Source: Planctomycetia bacterium
GTDB taxonomy: Bacteria > Planctomycetota > Phycisphaerae > UBA1845 > UTPLA1
Length of the DNA: 64,000 nucleotides
Direction of reading: 5' to 3'
Assembly: GCA_015200345.1 (NCBI GenBank)
Contig: CP054187.1
Coordinates: forward strand, 2,898,470 to 2,962,469
Positions 1 through 9,000 of this stretch are shown one piece after another (the first letter of the stretch is position 1; every line of letters begins with the position of its first letter). The notes beneath the pieces are model-generated. The model worked only from the letters and a program-made list of their open reading frames with translations, made no database searches and was not told the origin of the DNA. The translations under genes were made by a program, and so were the position numbers.

Positions 1-381
1 GCCGTTGATCCCCTGGGCCTGAAGCAACGAGCCGCCCTTCTCAACGAGCGGATCGAAGATTTCGTTCTTGTCGTCGAAGAAACCGAACCGCGTCACGACC
101 ATCGCGCCGCTGCCGCCGATCGGCGTGCTGTGGCAGGCGCCGCAACTGGTCTCATTAAACACCGGGCCAAGCCCCTGGCCGATCGTCAAGGCCGTATTGA
201 ACTTGGTGCGACCCGCAAGGAAACGATTGAGCTGGGCCGGGGTCAGGCCGCTTAACGGCGCGCCCATCTTGGGCTGGAGGTCGACGGCCTCGGCACGGTC
301 CACTCCCGGATCGGGCAAAATCACCGTGATCAGCACCCACAGGCCCAAAGATCGACCAACCAATCGCTTCTTTCCGTTCAT
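1..381 (-). CDS. Di-haem cytochrome-type oxidoreductase, N-terminal part (runs off window)
   Basis: The reading frame starts at an ATG at 381 with GGAG nine bases upstream and is still open at base 1, so only the first 127 codons are visible. The protein starts with a signal peptide (MNGKKRLVGRSLGLWVLITV) and then shows a c-type haem site, CGACHS, preceded by GPVFNETS and followed by PIGGSGAMVVTRFGFF. This order (LNRFLAGRTKFN, then GPVFNETSCGACH) resembles the di-haem 'thiol oxidoreductase'/DUF1111 family, relatives of MauG and cytochrome c peroxidases, which act in the periplasm. The second haem site would lie outside the window. Family assignment is from motif memory; the exact substrate is unknown. 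Confidence 0.75.
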   Translation of the reverse strand, partial: MNGKKRLVGRSLGLWVLITVILPDPGVDRAEAVDLQPKMGAPLSGLTPAQLNRFLAGRTKFNTALTIGQGLGPVFNETSCGACHSTPIGGSGAMVVTRFGFFDDKNEIFDPLVEKGGSLLQAQGING

Positions 382-546
382 CACAATGCACTCCTAAATG
401 TTGGCCGCCGATGGCAGGGCAGACCCAAGGGCGGCTCGCACCAACGCGCAAGCCTTCCCTGCGACCGGCCACTTGGAACGCGCAGCCATTTACGGCGATC
501 CCCCGACTAATTAGCCAACCCGATCACCACTCGTCCGGCGGAGCGC

Positions 547-3024
547 CTAACTGGCGCAGTCCTGACCGTTGAGGATCTCGTTAACAAAGAGCGGGATATC
601 GTTCATATCCAGCCCGTTGTTGTTGATGTCCGCGCACGAGCAGACGCCCGGGTTGCCGAGGAGGCAATTCACGAAACCGGCGATGTCCAAACCGTTGCGC
701 TGGCCGTCGCCGTTGGTGTTGCCGGGGCAATTGCAACCCGCTTCACACACCGTACTGGTGACTTCAAACGCGTCGATCGCACCTTCGCAGGTCGTGTTCG
801 TGCCGGTGTCCGCGACGGAGAACCGCACGCGAACATTGGCGGAGAGCGCCTGGTTCTGGAAGTAATCACTCACGCGGAACGAGGCAAGCGTCCAGGCCGA
901 TGCGCTGGTCGTGATCGTCTCGACGGTCGTCCAATTGACGCCGTTGTCATTGCTGACGGCGACTACCATGCTGTCGCCGGTGCTGCCGAAAAACCACCGG
1001 GCATAGCGAATGACCGCGTCGGAACCCGACAGGTCGATCGGAGGCGAGATCAGGTGCGTCGGCCCTCCGTCGACGTCCGCCGCGCCCACCGCGCCGCCGG
1101 GGACACCTTGACCGGTGACCCAGCACATCACGTTGGGCGGACCCTCGTAGTCGTCTTCGGGCTGTGCCTGGTTGACGCCGCTGATGGTTCCAACTGGATC
1201 AACGCGCACCCACGCGCCACCCGTCAGGGATGGATCATTCTGCACGGTCCAGCCGGCATCGCTCACTTCGAAGCTTTCGAGTGAAACCGCCTCACCCGTC
1301 GCGACGGTCGCGCGATAGGTTGCCGCGGGCGCAGTGGACGGGCTGTAGAAGGTTCCCCCGCCAACCAACTGGCCGCGGATGTAATAGCGGATGAAATCAC
1401 CGCACTCGGCCGCCGGCAGGGAGGCCGTGTAGCGATCGCCGCTGACGTGCGTCATCGGAGTCGAGCTGAACGCTCCGCCGTTGATGCTGTAGAAAAGAGT
1501 GACGCTGCCGGGCTGCAACGCGCCGTTGACCGGGACCACGTCGACTTCCAGCAGGCGGGCCGTCGCCGGCTCCACCGCCTGGGGCGCGCCGCCGATGAAC
1601 GTGTAATTGATCGAGACCGGCGGAATGTTGATCCAGACTTCCATCGTATTGCAGCGGCCCAGGACGATGTCGTTGTAGCCGTCGCCGTTGATGTCGAAGA
1701 TCGCCGAGTGATACGTGCCGACGAGATTGCCGGTCGGGATGACCGACGGGCTATCCTCGCGAAGCGTCACGTTCGGCGCATTGCCAAGATTGCGGTAAAT
1801 GTGCGCCCGCCGTATGCAGCCGAAGCCGTCCACGTCCACGTCGGAGATGAACACATCCTTCCAGCCGTCATTGTTCAGGTCGACGATGATCGACTGGCTG
1901 CCGAAGCCGTCGTCCCCGCCCGCCTGGAACGAGAACGAAAACGTGTTGAAGTTCGGCGCGCCGTTCGCGTCGTTGCCCGTGTTCAACAGGTACCGGTCGG
2001 CGTTGTCGTCGGTCGTGACGAGATCGAGCCGGTTGTCGTTGTTCAGATCGCCGGCGCTGACGAAATACGGCGCCTGCGAATTGACGATCTTGTAATTGTT
2101 GAAGAAGCCGACGTTGCTCGGATCGTTCATCACGACGGCCACGTGCTGCGGCGGCGTCAGGGCTGTCTGCTTGACCACGTCGTTGATGCCGTCGCCGTTG
2201 ATATCGCAGATGATGCTGGCCGCGCCGAACGTCGAGTACAGATAGTTGCGAACGCCCACGCCGGGGTAGTTGAACGAGCTGCCCATGCGCATGGTGCTCT
2301 GGTCAACAAACACACCGGGATTGCCCGCTCCGAGATTGACCAGCAGTTTGTTGTCAAAGTCGTTGTTGGGGTTTTCGCTCGGACCGGTCTGGCCGCTGTC
2401 GTAATCGCCAAAGTAAATATCCGGGTAACCGTCGCCCGTTACATCACCGACCGCCACCGAGCAGAATCGCGGATTCGCCACGACGTTGTTGACGCTCAAC
2501 ATCTGCGGAATGCGGAAATCCTCATGGCGGAAACCCTGCCAGACGCCGCCGATCTCGCCGAGGTTGCGGTAGATCCGCGGGTGGCCGATCACCTTCGACA
2601 ACCCGTCGCTCACGGTCGTCGCCGTGACGATGTCCAGCCAGCCATCGAGGTCCAGATCGACCAGCAGCACGTCGCGATCATTCGTCTCCGTCAGGAATCC
2701 CTGATCGCCCGGAACGTCCGATGCCGTGGCGTAGGTGGCGGTCTGATCCGTCAACACGCCGTTGACGTTCATGAACAGGACATTCGTCTTGCCGCCCGGG
2801 GTTGAAAACGGATTCTTGCGAACGCAAACCAGATCCACATCGCCGTCCTGGTCCACGTCGCCCCAGGCGTAGTCCTTCTCTTCCGGATCGGCCGTACTGA
2901 CCGCCGGCGCCGCGTTGATACGGACCCCGGATTGGTTCTGGAACGTCACCCATTGCCCATGTGCCGACCCCCCGGCACAGAAAAGTCCGACCATCAGGCA
3001 ATACGACAGGTTTCGGGGATTCAA
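547..3024 (-). CDS. Secreted FG-GAP/VCBS-repeat protein with C-terminal dockerin-like module
   Basis: The frame is open from a GTG at 3087, but a TTG at 3024 is preferred: it has GAGGG seven bases upstream and gives a clean signal peptide (LNPRNLSYCLMVGLFCAGGS, cleavage near AHG/Q). About 825 residues. The first 480 or so residues hold repeated D-x-D-x-D-G calcium-binding blades such as DVDQDGDVDLVCV, DLDLDGWLDIVTA and DINGDGINDVV, typical of FG-GAP/VCBS beta-propellers. A jelly-roll-like region follows, and the last 60 residues contain two dockerin-like loops (NTNGDGQRNGLDIAGF, DINNNGLDMNDIPLF) after a CNCPG linker. It is probably surface-exposed or secreted; the partner of the dockerin-like module is unknown, and planctomycetes commonly have such modules without obvious cohesins. 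Confidence 0.85.
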   Translation of the reverse strand: MNPRNLSYCLMVGLFCAGGSAHGQWVTFQNQSGVRINAAPAVSTADPEEKDYAWGDVDQDGDVDLVCVRKNPFSTPGGKTNVLFMNVNGVLTDQTATYATASDVPGDQGFLTETNDRDVLLVDLDLDGWLDIVTATTVSDGLSKVIGHPRIYRNLGEIGGVWQGFRHEDFRIPQMLSVNNVVANPRFCSVAVGDVTGDGYPDIYFGDYDSGQTGPSENPNNDFDNKLLVNLGAGNPGVFVDQSTMRMGSSFNYPGVGVRNYLYSTFGAASIICDINGDGINDVVKQTALTPPQHVAVVMNDPSNVGFFNNYKIVNSQAPYFVSAGDLNNDNRLDLVTTDDNADRYLLNTGNDANGAPNFNTFSFSFQAGGDDGFGSQSIIVDLNNDGWKDVFISDVDVDGFGCIRRAHIYRNLGNAPNVTLREDSPSVIPTGNLVGTYHSAIFDINGDGYNDIVLGRCNTMEVWINIPPVSINYTFIGGAPQAVEPATARLLEVDVVPVNGALQPGSVTLFYSINGGAFSSTPMTHVSGDRYTASLPAAECGDFIRYYIRGQLVGGGTFYSPSTAPAATYRATVATGEAVSLESFEVSDAGWTVQNDPSLTGGAWVRVDPVGTISGVNQAQPEDDYEGPPNVMCWVTGQGVPGGAVGAADVDGGPTHLISPPIDLSGSDAVIRYARWFFGSTGDSMVVAVSNDNGVNWTTVETITTSASAWTLASFRVSDYFQNQALSANVRVRFSVADTGTNTTCEGAIDAFEVTSTVCEAGCNCPGNTNGDGQRNGLDIAGFVNCLLGNPGVCSCADINNNGLDMNDIPLFVNEILNGQDCAS

Positions 3025-3099
3025 GGCTATGCCCTCGCTGTGAAGGTAGAAGTCCACTCTGCCCGCCGTTGCGGCAGGACGGCTCACTCCAGTCTCCCT

Positions 3100-3128
3100 A
3101 GCATAACCGAACGCGATATAAGACTCAA
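3100..3128 (-). promoter_or_regulatory. Likely sigma-70 promoter of the FG-GAP/dockerin gene
   Basis: On the minus strand TTGAGT (3128-3123) is separated by 17 bases from TATGCT (3105-3100), in a local AT-rich patch about 75 bases upstream of the preferred TTG start. Spacing and match are good, but this is a by-eye call. Confidence 0.5.
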
Positions 3129-3246
3129 TCAGTTAATGGCTTAGGAGCCGCAGTAGCGAGCTGTTCCAATGATGTCCAACGTCCGAATTTCGTTCATCCA
3201 CAACCAATTGTCACGTATGAAGTTGCTATTACGCACACATGCAGGC

Positions 3247-3267
3247 CAATTGCATATTATGCAATTG
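3247..3267. repeat. Perfect 21-bp palindrome in AT-rich intergenic DNA
   Basis: Arms CAATTGCATA and TATGCAATTG flank a single central T. It lies in the 368-base gap 3025-3392 between two minus-strand genes, downstream of the ASPIC/UnbV gene and about 120 bases upstream of the promoter at 3100-3128. There is no T-run on the minus-strand side, so it does not look like an intrinsic terminator for the upstream gene. It could be a regulator site or cruciform. Apart from this and the promoter I see nothing in the gap. Confidence 0.6.
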
Positions 3268-3392
3268 CACAAAAAGTCGTGCTAGACGTTGATTGAACTC
3301 TCCGGCTCGTGAGCCGGTGCCGTCGGTTTTCTGAATTGCGGTCAATGAATGCACGGGGACTTGACCGGTCCTCGCAAGGACTCGAGGCGGCG

Positions 3393-5981
3393 CTAGCGCG
3401 CCGGCAAGGGTGTTTCGCCTTGCCGAATCATGTAGCGACCTGATTTCAAGTTCTCGTAGCGGCTCTTGGAACCGGTCGTGCCGGGGGGGCGCGCGTCGGG
3501 CCACGAAATCGTCAATTCATCAATCTGCTCCGTTTCGCCCAGTCCGATGTGCACCCAAAGACTGGACTGCGATAGCCGACCGCTCCCCGCCTCAACCGTT
3601 CGCACGAGCTGGCGCCCACCCACCACGGCCGAGACCCGCGCGCCGATGGCATCACGATTGCACCGCTCGCCGATCAATCGAAGTGAAACAAACCTGCACG
3701 CGCCGCTTCGCTCGTTCCTCACGAGTCTCGCGCCCGTCTCGCTCCCGTTGTTTACCCAAATGTCTAAATCATAGTCTCGGTCCCAGTCGACGGCCGCCAC
3801 CGCACCGCCCGGCGGGCAGTTTCCTTCCACCAGCATGGACGCGTCGCAGAACTGACCGCTTCCGAGATTCAGGAACACCGTCGGCTGCTCCCTGCCGGCC
3901 CAGCCGATGCCCCCATGCAACCAGCGTTTCAAGTCCACCCAGGCGCGTGGGCCTTCCGCGGTTCGTGCAGGATCGCCCAACACAGGAGCAACGCGTCGCC
4001 AGAAGGAATTTGACACATCCTCGTCGCGCGTGCCGGAAACAAGTCCGTTCGTCACGATCAGGTCTTCCAGGCCGTCTCCGTTTACGTCGATCGGCGTCGC
4101 CCCGCTTGTCCAGCCGCCAATGCGCACGCCCGATTCGTCCGCGCGATTCAGGAACGTGCCGTTTCCCTGATTGAGGTACAACGCATTGCCCTGCGGAAGC
4201 CGCTGCATGGCGACGCGCGAAGCGGGATCGCAACCTTCCATGAAACGAGGCTGAAAAACGATTCGGCTGCCCTCCGGACTGAACACGTTGCCCTCGAACA
4301 AATCCAGATCGCCGTCGCCGTCGAAGTCCGCCCAGCAGGCGGCGCGGCCGATGGCGGCGAAGTCCAATCCACTCTTCGCGGTCACGTCGACGAAGCGCCC
4401 GCCGTCGTTGCGAAACAACCGCCCACTTGCGAATTCCGACGCGACAAAAAGGTCCGCGTCGCCGTCGCCATCGTAGTCCGCCCACGCCGCGGCCGTTGAA
4501 AAGCGATGTCTGCCCGCGTCGAGACCGACCGCCGCGGTGACATCGGAGAAGCCGCGCGGACCATCGTTGCGAAGCAACACGTCTGCCGGACCGTTGGAAG
4601 CGTCGAACAACGGTTGGGGCGCCGGGCCTTCGCCCAACCAGTCGATACTGCGACACGCGTACACATCCAGATCGCCGTCAAGATCGAAATCCGCCGCCGC
4701 CAGCGAACCGAACCGCCCCGGGCCGGCCCCCAGGTGTGCGTGGCGAAGCGTGAACCGTCCACGCCCGTCGTTCTCATAAAATACAATTGTCGCTCCTGTC
4801 GCGGCGACGAGGTCCGCATCGCCGTCGTTGTCCCAGTCGATCAGCAGCACCCCGCCCGCGTCGTCGGTCCAGTCCACGCCCGACTCGCGCGCCGAATCGC
4901 GCACGCTCCCATCGGCCTGTTGCAGCAGCAGTCGATTCGCCTGCCCCGCTCCCGTCGCCACGAAGACATCCTCAAGCCCGTCGCCGTTCACATCGCCGAT
5001 GGCGATCCCGTGACCCCGCAGCCGCGGACTGCGAGACCTGGGCTGCGCGCCGGACGCTCCAACCGGATCTTTGCTCGATTCGAACTGCGGCGAGAAAGTC
5101 AGCATCGCGCGATCGGCACGAAGCTCGTCGTACTCCATGACCAGGATTGAGACGATCCGCGGCGCAGCCGTGCGCGGCAACCGGTCACCCGCTTCTGTAA
5201 CCTGTTTCCCGTTCCCCGTTTCCCGCTCCCTGTTTTCTGCTTCCGCCTCCCACACCCACGACACGGCCCAGCGAGCGTTCTGCTGCACGCGCGATGATCC
5301 AGCGCCGCTCCCCACGCGCACGATTACGTCCGTCGCGAAGTCCGTCGGCGAATTGGAAATGATGCCGGCCACTCGAAAATCAAATCGCAGGAAGGGGTTC
5401 CCGTCTGAATCCCGCGCATCGTGACCTTGCCTTTGTGCCTTCGCGCGGGTGGTGGCTTCGTTCTGATTGACCTCACGAACGTTTCCGTCGCCCGCCTGAT
5501 GCGGGGCAAGAAACGCCTCGAACGCCGCGCCCGGCGGCGTGCGGCCGATCGACTCCGGCCGACCGCGAAACCGTTCCACGCGAACGCCCCGCAGAGCCGT
5601 CGTGATCCGTGGCTCGGGCCGCAACGGCGGAAGCAGACATCGGTCGAAAAACTCTCCCTCGGCGTCCGGCGAGATCGTTCCCGTGGCGGCCAACACGTCG
5701 CCCAGCCGGCGAAGCTGCGCCACCGCGGCCTCGGCCTGCACTTCGCTGATCCAGCCATCGGCAAGGGCGCTTGGCAGATCGGAGCCTTTTTCCGCGAGCC
5801 GCTCTGCGCGTTCAACGGATTCGACGGCTGAAGCCATGGATTCGCCGCCGGCGTTCGCATGGACCGTTCCCTCGGCGTGCCGCACCGATTGCAACGGCTG
5901 GCAGGCGATACCGGGCACGACGAATACAAGCCCGATGTGCGGGAGAAAGACCTTCAGGCTGGTTGCGTTCCATCGGCGCAT
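3393..5981 (-). CDS. Exported VCBS-repeat protein with C-terminal ASPIC/UnbV domain
   Basis: 862 residues from ATG 5981. The N-terminus has a hydrophobic stretch (VFLPHIGLVFVVPGIAC) that could be a signal peptide or a weak lipobox with Cys27. Calcium-binding propeller repeats fill the middle (DVNGDGLEDVFVATGAG, DWDNDGDADLVAATG, DFDLDGDLDVYACRS, DYDGDGDADLFVAS, DFDGDGDLDLFEGN, DVNGDGLEDLIVTNG). The last hundred residues match the ASPIC/UnbV domain: NRDAIGARV, VRTVEAGSGRLSQSS, HIGLGETEQIDELTISWPD. This architecture is that of CRTAC1-like proteins. A stretch near residues 250-275 (ENRERETGNGKQ) is low-complexity and encoded by GGGAA-rich DNA at about 5205-5245, suggesting a small repeat insertion. 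Cellular role unknown; exported and likely structural or adhesive by inference. Confidence 0.85.
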   Translation of the reverse strand: MRRWNATSLKVFLPHIGLVFVVPGIACQPLQSVRHAEGTVHANAGGESMASAVESVERAERLAEKGSDLPSALADGWISEVQAEAAVAQLRRLGDVLAATGTISPDAEGEFFDRCLLPPLRPEPRITTALRGVRVERFRGRPESIGRTPPGAAFEAFLAPHQAGDGNVREVNQNEATTRAKAQRQGHDARDSDGNPFLRFDFRVAGIISNSPTDFATDVIVRVGSGAGSSRVQQNARWAVSWVWEAEAENRERETGNGKQVTEAGDRLPRTAAPRIVSILVMEYDELRADRAMLTFSPQFESSKDPVGASGAQPRSRSPRLRGHGIAIGDVNGDGLEDVFVATGAGQANRLLLQQADGSVRDSARESGVDWTDDAGGVLLIDWDNDGDADLVAATGATIVFYENDGRGRFTLRHAHLGAGPGRFGSLAAADFDLDGDLDVYACRSIDWLGEGPAPQPLFDASNGPADVLLRNDGPRGFSDVTAAVGLDAGRHRFSTAAAWADYDGDGDADLFVASEFASGRLFRNDGGRFVDVTAKSGLDFAAIGRAACWADFDGDGDLDLFEGNVFSPEGSRIVFQPRFMEGCDPASRVAMQRLPQGNALYLNQGNGTFLNRADESGVRIGGWTSGATPIDVNGDGLEDLIVTNGLVSGTRDEDVSNSFWRRVAPVLGDPARTAEGPRAWVDLKRWLHGGIGWAGREQPTVFLNLGSGQFCDASMLVEGNCPPGGAVAAVDWDRDYDLDIWVNNGSETGARLVRNERSGACRFVSLRLIGERCNRDAIGARVSAVVGGRQLVRTVEAGSGRLSQSSLWVHIGLGETEQIDELTISWPDARPPGTTGSKSRYENLKSGRYMIRQGETPLPAR

Positions 5982-6059
5982 AAAAAGACCCGCCCGACGC
6001 GCGATTCACACGCGCCGAGCGGATCATCGTATCCGAACTCCTTGTTCTGTTCCCTCCTC

Positions 6060-9000
6060 TTACGGACCCGTCACGATCCCCTCCACCATTCCCTTCACAT
6101 CCAGCCCGTTCGCGGACCCGTCGCAGTTCACGTCCGCCGTCAGCGCGTGATACGGCTCGTGTGGCATTCCCAGCAGGGCCGCCACAAACGGCTCGATGTC
6201 TTCCATGTCCGCGAAACCGTCGCCGTTCACATCGCCGCGCTGCTCGTTCTCACACGGTACCACGGTGCGAATCCGCTGGCGGCCCGCCGCGTCGTACACC
6301 CCGTCGCCGTCGCTGTCGAACTCCAGCGCCAGCTCGATGGGCGCGAACGTTTCGTGGGCCAGGATCGTGACATTCACCGGCAACTTGATCGGCACGCCGA
6401 TCGGCAGCGCGATCACCCGATGAATCGGCTCGCCCGGCGGCAATCCATCGAGGCTCACCGCTTCCAGGTCCGCCACCTCCCCGCCGGACCCATCCGGGAT
6501 GACCGCTCGAATCGTGAACTCCAGCAGGCCGCTTGGATCGGTCTCATTCAGCAGATTGAGTGTGTACTCCCGTTCCGTCCCCACGCGCTGGGTTGCCGTC
6601 GTCGGATTCTGCCACCAGTCACCGCACCATCGTGATGTCGCGCTCACCGTGTTCGTGCAGCCGAACGTCGCCCCCGTCGCGTTGTTCGTGACCGAGAGCT
6701 GATAGCACCCCGTCAGGTACGGCGGCGGATTCGGCAACCCCGTCGGCCGCGGCAGGTTCACGCACACATTCACGCACTGCCCCGCCGGAATCATGGCCGT
6801 CACACCGGCTGGCGGCGAGAAGTTCATCGCTCCGATGTTGCTGCACCCTGCGCCGCCGATCGGCCCGGAGAGATTCCACGTGTAGCTCTGCGGCGAGCCG
6901 GTGTAGTTGCAGATCTGGAAGCACACCTGCTTGCTGACATCGCCCCGGCAATACAGCACCGAGTTGGTGTAGCAGACTTCGCGGCACTTGCCGAGTTGCC
7001 CGGCCGTGAACAGGTCCACGATCTCGTTGTTGCCGAGCGACCGCCGGAAGAACTCAAACTCGTCCAGCACGCCGTTGAGGAAAAGATTGCCCGCCAGGAT
7101 CGGCAGCCGCTGGCCGAACACCAGCGCCGACGTGTTGTTCACGCTGCCGATGATCGCGTTGTCGTTGAAGCTTTGCGCGACGCCATCCACAAACAACCGA
7201 ATCACGTTCGCGCTGCCCGTGCCGCCGGACCCGTTGCGATACACCACCGCTGCCACGTGGTGGCACTGTCCGTCGTTGATCAACGGCAGACCCGTCGCGA
7301 TGAAGTTCCCGAACACGCCCGAGGCCAGCTGAAACGCCAGTCGACCGTTGAAACTGAACAGCGCGTAGCCATAGACGTTGCCGCCGCCATCCGTCGTGCG
7401 CTTATCGACAAACGGCTCCAGACCCGCGCCCGTCGTGCGAATCCAGCCTTCGATCGTGAAGTTGCCAAGCCCGAAGTTGATGTCCGCCGTCCCCGGCACA
7501 TTCGGCACCGTCACCACGCCGTTGATGCCGTTGAACGCCAGCGCTCCGCTGCTCGAACAACTCGCCGACCCGGCCGGCGTGACCCCGCCCGACGGCGTTC
7601 CGTGGTTCATGATGCCCGCGATGTCATCAATCGGCGGCAGCACCGGGTTGTCATCCATCGGCCACCAGTCCGCCATGTTCGCCGGCGGATGCTTGCAGTC
7701 GCATGAGCAGCGATACCGCACCTTGCCGTATTCGGCAGGCGGAATCGGTGGATCGTAATACCGCACGAGATTGCACAAGCCGCTGTTGCTGCAACCGCCC
7801 GAGCACCGCACCGCGCCGTTCACCAGTACCGGATGGCAGGGCGGATCGACCGGCGGATAGCAATCGCAATCCGACACCTGAAAATGACCTGATCCCGCCG
7901 GATACTCGGTGATCTCGATGGGCGTGCAGACTTCGCCGTTGGGGCAATGGCCCGCGCAGGTCGGGATGCACGTCCCCGGTTGATCCGGATTGCAGTAAGA
8001 GGTCAAATTGCAGGCTGGCGGCGGCGTCTGGCAATCACACCAGTACCGCACCGAGCCATCGGAATTCTGCGACGTCTGAATCTCGCAAGTCTGCCCCGCG
8101 ACCGGGCACGCGAACACGCACATCGGACCGGCCGGTCCCATCTCGACGTGGCAGAACTCCGGCCCGCATTCGCACCGCGTGATGCGATACACGCCATCGG
8201 CCCCGAGTGTGATCTCCTTCGGCTGACACAGCGTGCCGCTGTCCGGGCACCCATTGACGCACGTCATGCCCGCTGGATCGGGCTGGCATACCGGCGGGTT
8301 CACCGCAACCGGGCAGGGAATCTCCACGTCGCCGAGCTGGAGCTTATCACCCGTGGTGGTGTCCTGATCGAGATCGATCATGATCGACTGGTTGGTGAGC
8401 GGGCTGCCACCGTTGGCCTTCTCGCCGAGGATGCCGTAGACGTACAAGTCCACCCCCGGATCGGGCGGCAGCTTGATCGCGTCTGCCGTACACCAGACCT
8501 GTACTCGGTTGTTTACGGTGTTCGGCGTGTCGTAGTCATAGTCCGTTCCGCCTGCCGAACTGTCCTGAAGACTATTGATGACCGAGCCGGTGATGAACGT
8601 ATTGCCCGACGGCGACCATCCGCCGCCTCCGGCCGGATTGGGCGGCGTGTAGCAGAATTGCAGCAGGCGGCTATGATGCGCTCCGGTGTAAAAGTCGCCG
8701 GCCCAGCTTTGCATGGAACGCTCCGCTGCGAGCATGCAACAGGATGCCGAGGGTGCATTCGGCGCCGTGAAGCTGATGTCGCTCACCGGGCTGCTCCACG
8801 GATCAGGCTGGGTCTGGTAAACGGGCAGGATCAGCTCCAACTGTTCGGTGCCCGCGATCGGCCGGCCGATGTTCGGTCCCGAGGCCGCCAGCCCCACCGA
8901 CCAGATTTCATTGTCATACGTTGCACTGGGACTTCCAATGTCTTCGCGCCAGACAGAATAATACAATCGTCGCGTATAGTTCGGGCCGCCGCCGGCCGGG

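Noticed and set aside
1447-2805. 452-codon plus-strand frame opposite the FG-GAP gene
   Set aside because: Repetitive Val/Asp/Arg mirror of calcium-loop codons.
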